Source of the DNA: UBA927 sp964361785
GTDB taxonomy: Bacteria > Patescibacteriota > Microgenomatia > UBA10105 > UBA927
Length of the DNA: 13,547 nt
NCBI GenBank assembly: GCA_964361785.1
Contig: CAYIBX010000026.1
Coordinates: forward strand, 1 to 13,547
Direction: 5' to 3'
Shown: piece by piece, positions 13,239 to 13,547 of the stretch
Position numbering within the stretch: the first letter of the stretch is position 1
Layout of the letters: each line of letters opens with the position of its first letter
The notes under the pieces: generated by a model
What the model was told of the DNA's origin: nothing
The model's input: the letters and a program-made list of their open reading frames with translations, nothing else
Database searches by the model: none
Position numbers and translations under genes: made by a program

Positions 13239-13547
13239 ATGATCTATGAGCATCAACCGTTTTAAAACGACCTTGTAATGCTTCAGTGTGGCAAATTCCA
13301 TTACGCACAGTACTCAGATATTCCGGCAGTGATGTCCAAGGATACGTATCAAGAACTTCTTGTTTAATAACGTGCGATGAAACTGGATTTAAGTGAATAT
13401 ATCGTGATACATGAAGAAATTGCTCATCACTCTCTATTCTCACTGCTTTAAATGGCCGTTGCCACAGTGACCCCGTCCGTTTATGACGGATATTGAAATA
13501 TTTTGCATAGCTATTGGAAATATTAGAGAGAAAAATGGATATTCCTT
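13159..13547 (-). CDS. IS200-like / REP-associated tyrosine transposase (RAYT), 3' part
   Basis: The gene runs off the right edge, so about 129 C-terminal residues are visible. The frame is open from the window edge without a stop and reads SNSYAKYFNIRHKRTGSLW, then QRPFKAVRI, then RYIHLNPVSS, then YPWTSLPEYL. These are the family's C-terminal landmarks; the Tyr of SYAKYFN is the likely catalytic nucleophile of the Y1 transposase. The HUH motif should lie outside the window. RAYTs are single-copy domesticated relatives of IS200/IS605 transposases that act on REP palindromes, and such repeats lie just past this gene's stop (TGA at 13159). A GTG at 13443 is internal to the frame and is not the start. 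Confidence 0.88.
   Translation of the reverse strand, partial: GISIFLSNISNSYAKYFNIRHKRTGSLWQRPFKAVRIESDEQFLHVSRYIHLNPVSSHVIKQEVLDTYPWTSLPEYLSTVRNGICHTEALQGRFKTVDAHRSFIHDHIDYAKQLEKIKHLSVDGEDWG

Overview
The window looks like a piece of a Candidate Phyla Radiation (Patescibacteria, probably Parcubacteria-like) chromosome. The evidence is a 16S rRNA whose conserved primer sites differ from the bacterial consensus with matching compensatory changes, very tight gene packing, many promoters placed directly on start codons, and short dispersed repeats sitting inside essential genes. UGA is used as an ordinary stop (uppP, topA, dprA and the transposase), so this is not one of the lineages (SR1/Absconditabacteria, Gracilibacteria) that read UGA as glycine. 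I cannot place it more finely from sequence alone.

Left edge (1-795): the 5' part of a 16S rRNA gene on the minus strand, its leader with a boxA-type antitermination site held in a strong hairpin, and a terminator for the incoming gene. Next (796-3729) is an envelope-lipid block: a PAP2 phosphatase, a SpoU/TrmH RNA methylase, UppP undecaprenyl-diphosphatase on the plus strand, a second PAP2 phosphatase that overlaps the uppP 3' end, and a small membrane-anchored Thr/Pro-rich protein. Then come topA and dprA (3816-6664), overlapping by an ATGA junction. A surface-glycan block follows (6695-9360): a GDP-mannose 3,5-epimerase-like enzyme, a STELLO/DUF288-like putative glycosyltransferase and a family-2 glycosyltransferase. 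The cell-elongation block (9363-12835, minus strand) reads mreB, then a PAP2-like membrane protein in the place where mreC/mreD usually lie, then mrdA (PBP2). The right edge (12836-13547) has a small unknown gene, REP-like repeats and the 3' part of an IS200-like/REP-associated (RAYT) transposase that runs off the window.

The genes suggest one theme, building and recycling the cell envelope. UppP and PAP2 enzymes would regenerate the undecaprenyl carrier, PBP2 and MreB would drive wall elongation, and the epimerase and glycosyltransferases would decorate the surface. DprA fits DNA uptake.

Three points deserve most attention: (1) a recurring arrangement in which a -10 hexamer lies exactly 6 nt before the start codon, predicting leaderless mRNAs; (2) a RAYT gene beside GTAG-plus-palindrome repeats, with another GTAG-hairpin repeat and two tandem-repeat tracts inside mrdA and topA; (3) a PAP2-like protein in the mreB-mrdA operon, giving four lipid-phosphatase-like proteins in 13.5 kb.
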